Assembly: GCA_002729525.1 (NCBI GenBank)
Contig: PBYI01000056.1
Location: forward strand, 1 to 64,000
Reading direction: 5' to 3'
DNA from: Nocardioides sp.
GTDB lineage: Bacteria; Actinomycetota; Actinomycetes; Propionibacteriales; Nocardioidaceae
DNA: 64,000 nt
This document shows, piece by piece, positions 1 through 7,671 of this stretch. The position numbers and the translations under genes were made by a program. The notes under the pieces are model-generated. The model did no database searches. It saw nothing but the letters and a program-made list of their open reading frames with translations, and was not told the origin of the DNA. Position 1 is the stretch's first letter. The number at the start of each line of letters is the position of its first letter.

Positions 1-164
1 GACAACCGGTCTGGCTCGCAGGGCTGGCTGTGGACACGGTTTCCGGTCGGCCGGCGGGGTTTCGACACCTCCCTCGCGGGCGCTCGGTCGGGCTCAACCG
101 CCTGAGCGGGCGGTCCCCTGACGATCCCAGTGAGATGAGGGCAACCGAAGAGCGGCCTGGGACG

Positions 165-530
165 ATGCGCCCCATGGCAGCCGACGGTGTGCTCACGCAC
201 GGCGACTTCGTCGGGCGACTCCTTGAGTCTGTCCCGGAGGTCGAACCTGCGGTGCGCGAGCACTTCGACGACAACGACGAGCTTCTCCTTCACCTTCTGA
301 TGGCCGACCTGCTCCGGGCCGCAGTCCGGCTGTTCCACGCGGGTGAGCTCGAGACCGAGCAACGCCTAATCCGCTTCATCGACCTCGCGCTGCGCCATGG
401 CGACGCGGCGGTCGAGAACGCGGTCCGGGTCTCGTTCGTCGAGCACGCCGGCGCTTTCCCGGAGGAGACGCCGAAGTTCCTCGCGTCGTGGCCCCCCGGA
501 CTGCGAGCGGAGCTCGGCGGAGGCGCCTAG
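165..530 (+). CDS. Small conserved protein, DUF7674-like
   Basis: A 121-residue acidic, helix-rich soluble protein with no signal peptide or membrane segment. The pattern of an N-terminal 'DFVxRLLESVPE' helix, a central HLLMADL segment and a C-terminal 'ENAVRVSFVEH' segment is what I associate with the DUF7674 family; that match is from memory. Start is uncertain: in-frame ATGs lie at 135, 165 and 174 and none has a strong ribosome site. The open frame extends further upstream to 30, but that part is Arg/Pro-rich and looks non-coding. No function can be given. Confidence 0.6.
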   Translation: MRPMAADGVLTHGDFVGRLLESVPEVEPAVREHFDDNDELLLHLLMADLLRAAVRLFHAGELETEQRLIRFIDLALRHGDAAVENAVRVSFVEHAGAFPEETPKFLASWPPGLRAELGGGA

Positions 531-722
531 TCCGGGTCGCGCAACAAGGTGGTCGTCGTCCGCCCGCTGACCGGCGCGGTGACCTGCTTCGGTGGTTGGC
601 CCGTCTTCTTCCGGGCTGCGTTGCGGAGCGCCTTGGCGGCCTTCTCCGCTGGTGAGGACCACAGGCTGTAGTCGCACGGACCGCCGACTCACCTCACTGA
701 AATCGTAGGCGGGGGCGGGCTC

Positions 723-1640
723 TCACCAGCTCTCGGTGCAGTCCCGCTGGCACGACTCCACCTGCAGCGTCGCGTGCTCGACCCCGATCTCGCGCAGCAG
801 CTCGCGCGCGGCGTCCAGCACGGCGTCGCCGTTCTCGTCGGCGACCAGGTGGGCGGTGGCGACGTTCATCCCGGAGGTGAGCGTCCACAGGTGCAGGTCG
901 TGCACCTCCTCGACGCCGGCGATCCCGGACAGGCGCTGCTCGACGTCGGCGGGGTCGATGCCGGCGGGCGCGTGCTGGCCGAGCACGGCGAGCACCTCGC
1001 GGCCCAGGAAGACCGCACGGACGGCGACGAACGCCGCGATCGCGAGGGCGACGCCGGTGTCCCACCAGGGGCTGCCGGTGGCGCCGACGAGCAGGGCCGC
1101 GGCGATGACGCCGACCGAGCCGACGGTGTCGGCGACGACCTCGAGGTAGGCGCCCTTGACGTTGAGGCTCTCCTTCGAGCCCCCGCGCAGCAGCACGAGC
1201 GCGACCACGTTGACGGCCAGGCCGAGCGCGCCGACGACGAGCATCGGGCCGGTGGCGACCTCGACGTCCTGGCCGATCCGTGCGACGGCCTCGAGTCCGA
1301 CGTACGCCGCGGCACCGAGCATGAGGAGCACCGTCAGGCCGGAGGCGAAGACCTCGGCCCGGTAGGACCCGAACGTACGGCGACCCGTGCGGTCGGGGCG
1401 GGTCGCGATCCGGGTCGCGGCGAGCGCGGCACCCAGGGCGACGACGTCGGCGGCCATGTGGCCGGCGTCCGACAGCAGGGCCAGCGAGCCCGACACCAGC
1501 GCGGCGACGAGCTCGACGACGAAGAACGTCGCGACCAGGCCGAAGCTGACCCCGAGGCGCCAGCGGTGGCGGGCGCCCGCGTGCCCGGCTGCGGCGGTGG
1601 CCTCGGCGGCGCCGTGCCCGTGTCCGTGTCCGACGCCCAT
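723..1640 (-). CDS. Cation diffusion facilitator (CzcD-like metal exporter)
   Basis: A 305-residue inner-membrane metal/proton antiporter of the CDF family, probably exporting Zn or Co from the cytoplasm. It has a His-rich N-terminus (HGHGHG near residue 5), six predicted membrane segments between about residues 29 and 215, and a cytoplasmic C-terminal domain. The first half of the metal site is typical (D58, H61, D65 in the second helix). In the fifth helix the usual HxxxD is ExxxD (E167, D171), a variant that may change metal preference. Its start overlaps the stop of the upstream ArsR gene by one base (TGATG), so the two form an operon and the transporter should be derepressed by metal. 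Confidence 0.9.
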   Translation of the reverse strand: MGVGHGHGHGAAEATAAAGHAGARHRWRLGVSFGLVATFFVVELVAALVSGSLALLSDAGHMAADVVALGAALAATRIATRPDRTGRRTFGSYRAEVFASGLTVLLMLGAAAYVGLEAVARIGQDVEVATGPMLVVGALGLAVNVVALVLLRGGSKESLNVKGAYLEVVADTVGSVGVIAAALLVGATGSPWWDTGVALAIAAFVAVRAVFLGREVLAVLGQHAPAGIDPADVEQRLSGIAGVEEVHDLHLWTLTSGMNVATAHLVADENGDAVLDAARELLREIGVEHATLQVESCQRDCTESW

Positions 1641-2029
1641 CAGTGCACCGCCCCGGGGTCGTGGGTGGCGGCGGTGTCGTCGTCGGCGTCGACCAGGGCG
1701 TCGGCGCGGTCGAGGAGCGCGACGAGCAGCGCGGGGCGGCGTACGGAGAACATCGACGAGCGGCCCTGCGGGCGGCTGGTCACCAGGCCGCAGTCGCGCA
1801 GGCACGCGAGGTGCGCCGACACGGTCGACTGGGCCAGGCCGAGGCGCTGCACCAGGTCGACCACACGGTGCTCGCCGAGCAGCAGGTGCTCGAGGATCGC
1901 GAGCCGGTGCGGCTCGCCGAGGGCGTGGAAGACCGCGGAGACCGCGGCCGGGTGGACCCGGGCGTGCTCCTCGGCCGCCTCGTCCGCCGCAGGGTCGACA
2001 GCGACGTCGCTGAACGATGGCATCGACAT
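1640..2029 (-). CDS. ArsR/SmtB-family metal-sensing repressor
   Basis: A 129-residue winged-helix repressor. The helix-turn-helix covers about residues 58-83 (segment QRLGLAQSTVSAHL). The alpha-3 'ELCVC' metal site is absent. Asp/His residues near the C-terminus (112-129) could form an alpha-5-type Zn/Co site, and Cys76 and Cys80 lie in and just after the recognition helix. It is first in an operon with the CDF exporter and is expected to repress it. The ATG at 2029 lies inside a palindrome and directly after a -10-like sequence, so the mRNA may be leaderless; an alternative ATG is at 2023. Confidence 0.88.
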   Translation of the reverse strand: MSMPSFSDVAVDPAADEAAEEHARVHPAAVSAVFHALGEPHRLAILEHLLLGEHRVVDLVQRLGLAQSTVSAHLACLRDCGLVTSRPQGRSSMFSVRRPALLVALLDRADALVDADDDTAATHDPGAVH

Positions 2030-2063
2030 ATGACGATGATAGCGACCGGAGGCTTCACCGCAA
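2021..2063 (-). promoter_or_regulatory. ArsR operator and likely leaderless promoter
   Basis: An 18-base palindrome at 2021-2038 (CATCG-a-CATATG-a-CGATG, 16 of 18 positions symmetric) covers the ArsR start codon. On the minus strand a -35-like TTGCGG (2063-2058) and a -10-like TATCAT (2041-2036) are 16 bases apart. The ATG begins 6 bases after the -10, which fits a leaderless transcript. The palindrome would overlap the transcription start, as expected for autorepression. The sequence elements are seen; the function is inferred. Confidence 0.5.
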
Positions 2064-2356
2064 GGTTCGTCGCGTCGCAGGGTGTGGGACAGGTGTCCCA
2101 CTGGTACGGACGGGTTCAGGTCGTTCCGGCCGCGGCCGATGGAGCGTGTGCAGGACCGAGCACGCGACCTCTCTCCTCGTCTGGTGCTCACCGGGGTGGT
2201 GCGGAGGCGTCGGTACGTCGTGGGCAACGGCGGTGCCGGCGCCTCCGCCGTCCGGATCGGCGGCGCATGGCCCGTTCGGACTATTCGGCGCCGCAGTCGG
2301 GCCTTTGGCCGAGGCAGGACTTTTGTCCCTGCATCGTCGCTGGTCAGAGTGGATCG
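2064..2356. other. Intergenic stretch without a supported gene
   Basis: Between the divergent ArsR operon and the membrane protein at 2357. Both strands contain open frames, but their composition is Arg/Pro-rich shadow coding. A short hairpin (GCAGGAC...GTCCCTGC, about 2311-2332) lies 25-45 bases before the downstream gene and could be part of its 5' leader. Nothing else is recognised. Confidence 0.4.
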
Positions 2357-3238
2357 ATGGCGCAGACGGATCGGTCACCGGGTGCGGCTCGAGGCGGCAA
2401 GCGTCGGGCCGGGTCGCCCCCTGCCGAGCGTCCGGCGACCTCCTCCCTGGGGGCGCGCCGCGCGGCAGCGTCGGGCACGGCGACCACGCCGGCGCCCGTG
2501 CGCCCGCAGGCCCTGGCACCCGCTCGTCGTGCTGCGACCCCTGCCGCCCGCGCGACGGCGCCCCGCCGCGGTCTGGTCGCCCGACTGCGCCCGCCGCCGT
2601 CGCCGTCGCGGCCGCTGCGGCCGGGGGAGCGCGAGACCCCGTCGGCGATCCCGATCGCCACCCTCTTCGCGGTCGTCGCCCTCGGCGGCGGCTGGCTGGT
2701 CCTCGGCGGCGGTGACGAGGTCGCCCCCGTGGCCTCGACCACCGAGGTGGCCGGCCTCGGCCCGCTGCTGGAGTCGGCGAGCCTCGGCCCCGACACCGAG
2801 GCGGTCGGCGAGCAGCGCGCCGCGGCCCGTCTCGCCCGCACCACGACCGTGGAGGGCTCGGTCCTGGTGGCCGACCCCCGGGCCGCGGTCGCCCGCAGTC
2901 TCGGCGGTGAGGACGTGCAGAGCATCGAGGACCTCGGTGCCGCCGCCCGCCGCAAGGCCGACCGCCTGCTGCGCGAGGTCGCCGCGGGCCGCACGCTCGA
3001 CTGTGCCGACGGCGCGGGCAGCAGCACCGCCGACGTCCACGCCGGTACGCCGGTCCGCCTGCTCGGTCGCGGCGGCCGCGACCTCGGCGCGGCCACCCTC
3101 GAAGGCGGCTCGCTGGGCCTCGACGGGTGCACCTTCACCTTCGCCGCCGACGTCGTCGGCCGGGTCCGCGAGGTCGTCGTGGGTGAGCGGGACGCCGCGC
3201 GGGTGGGCAAGGACCTCGCGCTCACGCTCGGCCGCTGA
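2357..3238 (+). CDS. Single-pass membrane protein of unknown function
   Basis: A 293-residue protein. Residues 1 to about 95 are a Pro/Ala/Arg-rich, probably disordered cytoplasmic segment. One membrane helix follows (about 96-116, IPIATLFAVVALGGGWLVLG), then an extracytoplasmic domain of about 175 residues with two cysteines that could form a disulfide. I do not recognise the family. The ATG at 2357 was chosen because the reading frame upstream of it is not coding-like. The gene is 31 bases upstream of an amidase in the same direction, so the two may be co-transcribed. Confidence 0.7.
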   Translation: MAQTDRSPGAARGGKRRAGSPPAERPATSSLGARRAAASGTATTPAPVRPQALAPARRAATPAARATAPRRGLVARLRPPPSPSRPLRPGERETPSAIPIATLFAVVALGGGWLVLGGGDEVAPVASTTEVAGLGPLLESASLGPDTEAVGEQRAAARLARTTTVEGSVLVADPRAAVARSLGGEDVQSIEDLGAAARRKADRLLREVAAGRTLDCADGAGSSTADVHAGTPVRLLGRGGRDLGAATLEGGSLGLDGCTFTFAADVVGRVREVVVGERDAARVGKDLALTLGR

Positions 3239-3269
3239 CCGGGACGTCCCGCCCGGCAGACTGACCCGC

Positions 3270-4610
3270 ATGACGCGGCCGCTCGACCTCGGAGTGGGTG
3301 CCACGGTCGCTGCGGTGTGCGCCGGCGACGTCACCGCCACCGAGGTGGCGGCGGCCTTCCTCGCCCGGCACACCCAGGTCGACCCGGACGTGCACGCGCT
3401 GGTCCATGTCGATCCCGACGCGGTCCACGCCCAGGCGGCCGCCGTCGACCGAGCCGTCGCCGAGGGGCGCGACCCCGGCCGGCTGGCCGGCGTGACGGTG
3501 TCGGTCAAGGACAACCTCGACGTCCGCGGCGAGGTCACCCGCGCCGGCTCCCACGGCGTCGGGATGGTGCCTGCCACCGCCGACGCGACGGCGCTCGCCC
3601 GGCTCCGCGCCGCCGGGGCCGTGCTGCTCGGGCGGTCCAACATGGACGAGCTCGCGATGGGTGCCTCCACGCAGACCTCGGCGTACGGGCCGACGTACCA
3701 CCCGTGGGACGCCCGCCGCAGTCCCGGCGGATCCTCCGGCGGTGCGGCGGCCTCGGTGGCGAGCCGGCAGGTGCTGCTCGCGGTCGGCACCGACACCGGC
3801 GGCTCGGTGCGTGAGCCGGCGTCGCAGTGCGGCCTCGTCGGCCTGGCCCCCACGCCGGGCCTGGTGCCGGTCGACGGCGTGCTCCCGTTCGACCCGTCGT
3901 GCGACCGGGTGGGACCGCTGGGCCGCACCGTCGACGACGTACGACGCCTGCTCGCGGTGCTGTCCGGCGGTGCGGCCGCCGCGACCGGGCGCCCCGACGG
4001 GGCGCCGCTCCGGGTCGGCGTCGTCCGGGAGCTCGCCGACGACACCAACCACGCGGGCGTGCTGGCGGTCCTGCACGACGTCCTCGACGCGCTGCGCCGT
4101 CACGATGCGCAGGTGCGGGAGGTGTCCGTGCCGCACGCCCGCCGGGCGCTGGCCTGCTACATGACGGTCACCTCGGCGGCTGCGCTTCCGGTGCTCTCCG
4201 CGCACGTCGCCCGGGGCGGTGCCGGCGAGGAGGTCGTACGCCGCCTCGCGCTCGCCGAGCAGGCGGTCGGGGACGGTCTCGTCGCGCCCGCGCTCGCCGA
4301 GCGGGCCACGCTCGCCCACCAGGTCGCGGCCGCGCTCGCGGACGTCGACGTGCTGGTGAGCCCCACGATGCCGACGACCGCGCCGGTGCTGCGCTACGTC
4401 GACGCCGACGAGCTGACCGACCCGCTCGCGGCGCCGTACACCGACTGCTGGACCGTCGTCGCGAGCCTCGCGGGCCTGCCGGCGGTCTCGGTGCCCGCCG
4501 GGCTGTCCCCGGACGACGGCATGCCGGTGGGCGTGATGCTCGTGGGTCGGGCGGGCGCCGACGGTCCGCTGCTGGAGGCGGCCGCGCTGGTCGAGCGGCT
4601 CGCCGCCTGA
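3270..4610 (+). CDS. Amidase-signature family hydrolase (GatA-like)
   Basis: A 446-residue amidase-signature enzyme that hydrolyses or transfers an amide nitrogen. The Ser-cisSer-Lys triad is visible: K80 in VSVKDN, S155 in the GGSSGG motif and S179 in GTDTGGSVR. The sequence is closest to GatA of the glutamyl-tRNA(Gln) amidotransferase, but it is shorter than a typical GatA (about 480-500) and no gatB or gatC is nearby. A stand-alone amidase is therefore more likely than the tRNA enzyme; the substrate cannot be read from sequence. Confidence 0.85.
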   Translation: MTRPLDLGVGATVAAVCAGDVTATEVAAAFLARHTQVDPDVHALVHVDPDAVHAQAAAVDRAVAEGRDPGRLAGVTVSVKDNLDVRGEVTRAGSHGVGMVPATADATALARLRAAGAVLLGRSNMDELAMGASTQTSAYGPTYHPWDARRSPGGSSGGAAASVASRQVLLAVGTDTGGSVREPASQCGLVGLAPTPGLVPVDGVLPFDPSCDRVGPLGRTVDDVRRLLAVLSGGAAAATGRPDGAPLRVGVVRELADDTNHAGVLAVLHDVLDALRRHDAQVREVSVPHARRALACYMTVTSAAALPVLSAHVARGGAGEEVVRRLALAEQAVGDGLVAPALAERATLAHQVAAALADVDVLVSPTMPTTAPVLRYVDADELTDPLAAPYTDCWTVVASLAGLPAVSVPAGLSPDDGMPVGVMLVGRAGADGPLLEAAALVERLAA

Positions 4611-4626
4611 CGGCGGGCGCCCGCGC

Positions 4627-4836
4627 TCAGGCCTTCTCGACCTCGGACCTCAGCTTGAGCACGGTCGTGCCGTCCTCCTGCTCGATGACGTACGCCGGGT
4701 CGTCGTCGGAGCCGTTGCGGGTGATCTCGTTGCCCTTGGTGGTGCGGGTGACCTTGTCGTGGTGCACCTCGGTGACGGTGCCGGAAGCGTGGTCGGAGCC
4801 CCACTTCCAGCGGACCTCGCTGCCGGAGCGGATCAC
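4627..4836 (-). CDS. DUF2945 (hypervirulence-associated TUDOR domain) protein
   Basis: A 69-residue one-domain protein. The order 'GSEVRWKWGS...ASGTVTEVH', 'GNEITRNGS' and a C-terminal 'DGTTVLKLRSEVEKA' matches the small SH3/Tudor-like DUF2945 family. The GTG start at 4836 overlaps the stop of the upstream SRPBCC gene (GTGA), which fixes the start and implies translational coupling. The role is unknown; such proteins often accompany small enzymes or stress proteins in Actinobacteria. Confidence 0.82.
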   Translation of the reverse strand: MIRSGSEVRWKWGSDHASGTVTEVHHDKVTRTTKGNEITRNGSDDDPAYVIEQEDGTTVLKLRSEVEKA

Positions 4837-5288
4837 GACGTCGCGCCCTTCGCGTCGTCCTCGGCGGCGACCTTGAGCTTGAGCAGCGTCTCCTCCAGCG
4901 CGGCCTGGGTGCGCTCGCCGAAGAGCTTCTCCAGCCCGAACCGGAGCCCGGGCGGCACCTTGGCGAGGTCCCAGGTCTCGGTGACCCGGACGCCCTGCTC
5001 GACCGGCTCGAGCTCGTAGCGCCAGCGGTGCGGGGAGTAGTGGCGCCAGGCGATGAGCCGGTCCTTCTCGTACTCCACGACACGGTTCTTGATCTTGTAC
5101 GTCGCCCCCACCTTCATGTCGTTGCCGAAGGTCGAGCCGAGCTCGAGCCGCTCCGGACCGGAGATGCTGGCGCGCACCGTGCCGGACCCGTCGATGCGCG
5201 GGTGCTGGCGGGGGTCGCTGAGGATGTCGAAGATCACCGCGGGCGGGGCCTCGATGATCCGGGTCGCGGACCTGCTGTGCTGGGGCAT
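4833..5288 (-). CDS. SRPBCC-family (polyketide cyclase/START-like) protein
   Basis: A 151-residue protein with the SRPBCC layout: an N-terminal 'IEAPPAVIFDILSDP' strand-helix, a central beta-sheet with 'HYSPHRWRYELEP' and 'VTETWDLA', and a long C-terminal helix. These domains form a hydrophobic ligand pocket. The ligand cannot be predicted. It is the first gene of a two-gene unit with DUF2945 and is transcribed divergently from the E1alpha gene. Confidence 0.85.
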   Translation of the reverse strand: MPQHSRSATRIIEAPPAVIFDILSDPRQHPRIDGSGTVRASISGPERLELGSTFGNDMKVGATYKIKNRVVEYEKDRLIAWRHYSPHRWRYELEPVEQGVRVTETWDLAKVPPGLRFGLEKLFGERTQAALEETLLKLKVAAEDDAKGATS

Positions 5289-5482
5289 GGATCGACCTTG
5301 GCACGCGCCCGCCGCGCGTGGCTCCACCCGATGGGCGGGCGGTCCGGACGCTCGCTAGAGTGGTCGCAACCGGCTGTGTCCCGGGTCACACCGCACCACC
5401 ACCGCGGTCGACCCGTCGCCAGGCGGACCCACCCACCCGGTGGCGGAGACCCCGCGACGCCGGCGAGGAGAAGGAGCGACCC

Positions 5483-6676
5483 GTGACCACTGCTGCGACC
5501 AGCCAGGCGGCCACCGACCCGACGTTCGGACCCGACCTGGCCCGGGGCGACCGCAGCCCCGGTGACGCCGGCGACCCGGGCTTCGTGCAGCTGCTGACGC
5601 CCGAGGGCGAGCGGGTGCACCACCCCGACTACGACGTCGACCTCGACGACGAGCAGCTGCGCGGCTTCTACCGCGACATGGTGCTCGTACGCCGCATCGA
5701 CACCGAGGCCACCGCCCTCCAGCGGCACGGCGAGCTCGGCCTGTGGGCCCAGCTGCTCGGTCAGGAGGCCGCCCAGATCGGCGCCGGCCGTGCGCTGCGG
5801 CCGCAGGACTTCGTCTTCCCGACCTACCGCGAGCACGGCGTCGCCTGGTGCCGCGGCCTCGACCCGCTCGAGCTGCTCGGCCTCTTCCGCGGGGTCGACC
5901 ACGGCTCCTGGGACCCCGCCGCCCACAACTTCGGGCTCTACACGATCGTCATCGGCGCCCAGACCCTGCACGCCACCGGCTACGCCATGGGCGTGCAGCG
6001 CGACGGCCTCGTCGGCACCGGCGACCCCGACCGCGACACCGCGGTCGTCGCCCACTTCGGCGACGGCGCCTCCAGCCAGGGCGACGTCAACGAGTCGTTC
6101 ATCTTCGCCGCGTCCTACCAGGCGCCGGTCGTCTTCTTCTGCCAGAACAACCAGTGGGCCATCTCCGAGCCCACCGAGCGCCAGTCGCGGGTGCCGCTCT
6201 ACCAGCGCGCGCAGGGCTTCGGCTTCCCCGGCATCCGCGTCGACGGCAACGACGTGCTCGCGACGTACGCCGTCACGCAGGCCGCGCTCCAGCGCGCCCG
6301 CGAGGGCCAGGGCCCGACGCTGGTGGAGGCCTACACCTACCGGATGGGCGCCCACACCACGACCGACGACCCGACCCGCTACCGGCTCTCCGCCGACGTC
6401 GAGAGGTGGAAGCTCAAGGACCCGATCGCCCGGGTCGAGGCCTACCTGCGCCGCAACGGCTGGGCCGACGACGGCTTCGTCGCCGAGGTCGAGGCCGAGG
6501 CCAAGGCGCTCGGCGAGCACCTGCGCGAGGGCTGCCGCACCCTGCCCGACCCGCAGCCGCTCGACATGTTCGACCACGTCTACGCCGAGCCGACGCCGGA
6601 GCTGCTCACGCAGCGCGCCGGCTTCGCGGACTACCTCGACTCCTTCGAGGGCTCGCGGGAGGGGAGCGACCGATGA
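5483..6676 (+). CDS. bkdA: Branched-chain 2-oxoacid (or pyruvate) dehydrogenase E1 alpha
   Basis: A 397-residue thiamine-diphosphate subunit that decarboxylates a 2-oxoacid and passes the acyl group to lipoyl-E2. The ThDP motif runs from GDG (193-195) to NN (222-223), followed by the conserved RMGAHTTTDDP segment. The GTG start at 5483 is preceded by AGGAGAAGGAG. A -10-like TAGAGT lies near 5356, so the leader is about 120 bases. It is first of a tight E1alpha-E1beta-E2 operon (ATGA overlap with the next gene). Actinobacterial sets of this type are usually called Bkd, but the sequence alone does not exclude pyruvate as substrate. Confidence 0.9.
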   Translation: MTTAATSQAATDPTFGPDLARGDRSPGDAGDPGFVQLLTPEGERVHHPDYDVDLDDEQLRGFYRDMVLVRRIDTEATALQRHGELGLWAQLLGQEAAQIGAGRALRPQDFVFPTYREHGVAWCRGLDPLELLGLFRGVDHGSWDPAAHNFGLYTIVIGAQTLHATGYAMGVQRDGLVGTGDPDRDTAVVAHFGDGASSQGDVNESFIFAASYQAPVVFFCQNNQWAISEPTERQSRVPLYQRAQGFGFPGIRVDGNDVLATYAVTQAALQRAREGQGPTLVEAYTYRMGAHTTTDDPTRYRLSADVERWKLKDPIARVEAYLRRNGWADDGFVAEVEAEAKALGEHLREGCRTLPDPQPLDMFDHVYAEPTPELLTQRAGFADYLDSFEGSREGSDR

Positions 6677-7662
6677 GCGGCTCGACCGAGAAGATCACGC
6701 TCGCCAAGGGCCTCAACGCCGGCCTGCGCGCCGCCATGGAGGCCGACGACAAGGTCATGGTGATGGGCGAGGACGTCGGCCGGCTCGGCGGCGTCTTCCG
6801 GATCACCGACGGCCTGCAGAAGGACTTCGGCGAGGACCGCGTCGTCGACACCCCGCTCGCGGAGTCCGGCATCGTCGGCACCGCGATCGGCCTGGCGATG
6901 CGCGGCTACCGGCCCGTGGTGGAGATCCAGTTCGACGGGTTCGTCTACCCGGCGTACGACCAGATCGTCTGCCAGCTCGCCAAGCTGCACTACCGCAGCC
7001 ACGGCATGGTGCCGATGCCCGTCGTCATCCGGATCCCGTACGGCGGCGGCATCGGCGCGGTCGAGCACCACTCGGAGTCGCCGGAGGCGCAGTTCGCGCA
7101 CACGCCCGGCCTCAAGGTCGTCACCTGCTCCAACCCCGTCGACGGCTACTGGATGATCCAGCAGGCCATCGCCTGCGACGACCCGGTCGTCTTCCTGGAG
7201 CCCAAGCGGCAGTACCACGCCGCCAAGGCCGACCTTGACCTGTCGGTCGAGCCGACGCCGCTGTTCTCCTCGCAGGTCGTGCGCCCCGGCACCGACGCCA
7301 CGCTGGTCGCTTACGGCCCGACCGTGAAGACCGCGCTCGCCGCTGCCGAGGCCGCTGCCACCGACGGCCGCTCGCTCGAGGTCATCGACCTGCGCACGCT
7401 CTCGCCGCTCGACCTCGGCCCGGTGCACGAGTCCGTACGCCGCACCGGCCGCTGCGTCGTCGTCCACGAGGCGCACGTCAACCTCGGCATGGGCGCGGAG
7501 GTCGCCGCCCGGGTCACCGAGGAGTGCTTCTACTCCCTCGAGGCTCCGGTGCTGCGCGTCGGCGGGTTCGACACTCCCTACCCGGCGTCGCGGATCGAGG
7601 AGGACTTCCTCCCCGACCTCGATCGCGTGCTCGACGCCGTCGACCGCACCCACGACTTCTAG
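6673..7662 (+). CDS. bkdB: 2-Oxoacid dehydrogenase E1 beta
   Basis: A 329-residue transketolase-like subunit that completes the ThDP active site with E1alpha. Typical segments are VMVMGEDVGRLGGVFRIT, TPLAESGIVGTAIGLA, the EIQFDGFVYPAYDQI stretch and the C-terminal transketolase domain ending near VGGFDTPYP. The start overlaps the E1alpha stop (ATGA), which suggests equal subunit production. The length is normal for the family. Confidence 0.92.
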   Translation: MSGSTEKITLAKGLNAGLRAAMEADDKVMVMGEDVGRLGGVFRITDGLQKDFGEDRVVDTPLAESGIVGTAIGLAMRGYRPVVEIQFDGFVYPAYDQIVCQLAKLHYRSHGMVPMPVVIRIPYGGGIGAVEHHSESPEAQFAHTPGLKVVTCSNPVDGYWMIQQAIACDDPVVFLEPKRQYHAAKADLDLSVEPTPLFSSQVVRPGTDATLVAYGPTVKTALAAAEAAATDGRSLEVIDLRTLSPLDLGPVHESVRRTGRCVVVHEAHVNLGMGAEVAARVTEECFYSLEAPVLRVGGFDTPYPASRIEEDFLPDLDRVLDAVDRTHDF

Positions 7663-7671
7663 GAGGACACC

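Noticed and set aside
534..692. A minus-strand open frame between the first gene and the CDF exporter.
   Set aside because: Low-complexity Arg/Glu/Pro composition, overlap with a coding-like plus-strand gene and no ribosome site.
2042..2356. Overlapping long open frames on both strands upstream of the 2357 gene.
   Set aside because: They are extensions of frames that are shadows of neighbouring genes; codon pattern is not actinobacterial coding.
3270..4610. Annotation as GatA of the tRNA-dependent amidotransferase.
   Set aside because: Shorter than GatA, no GatB/GatC nearby and a single gene context; a general amidase is the safer call.
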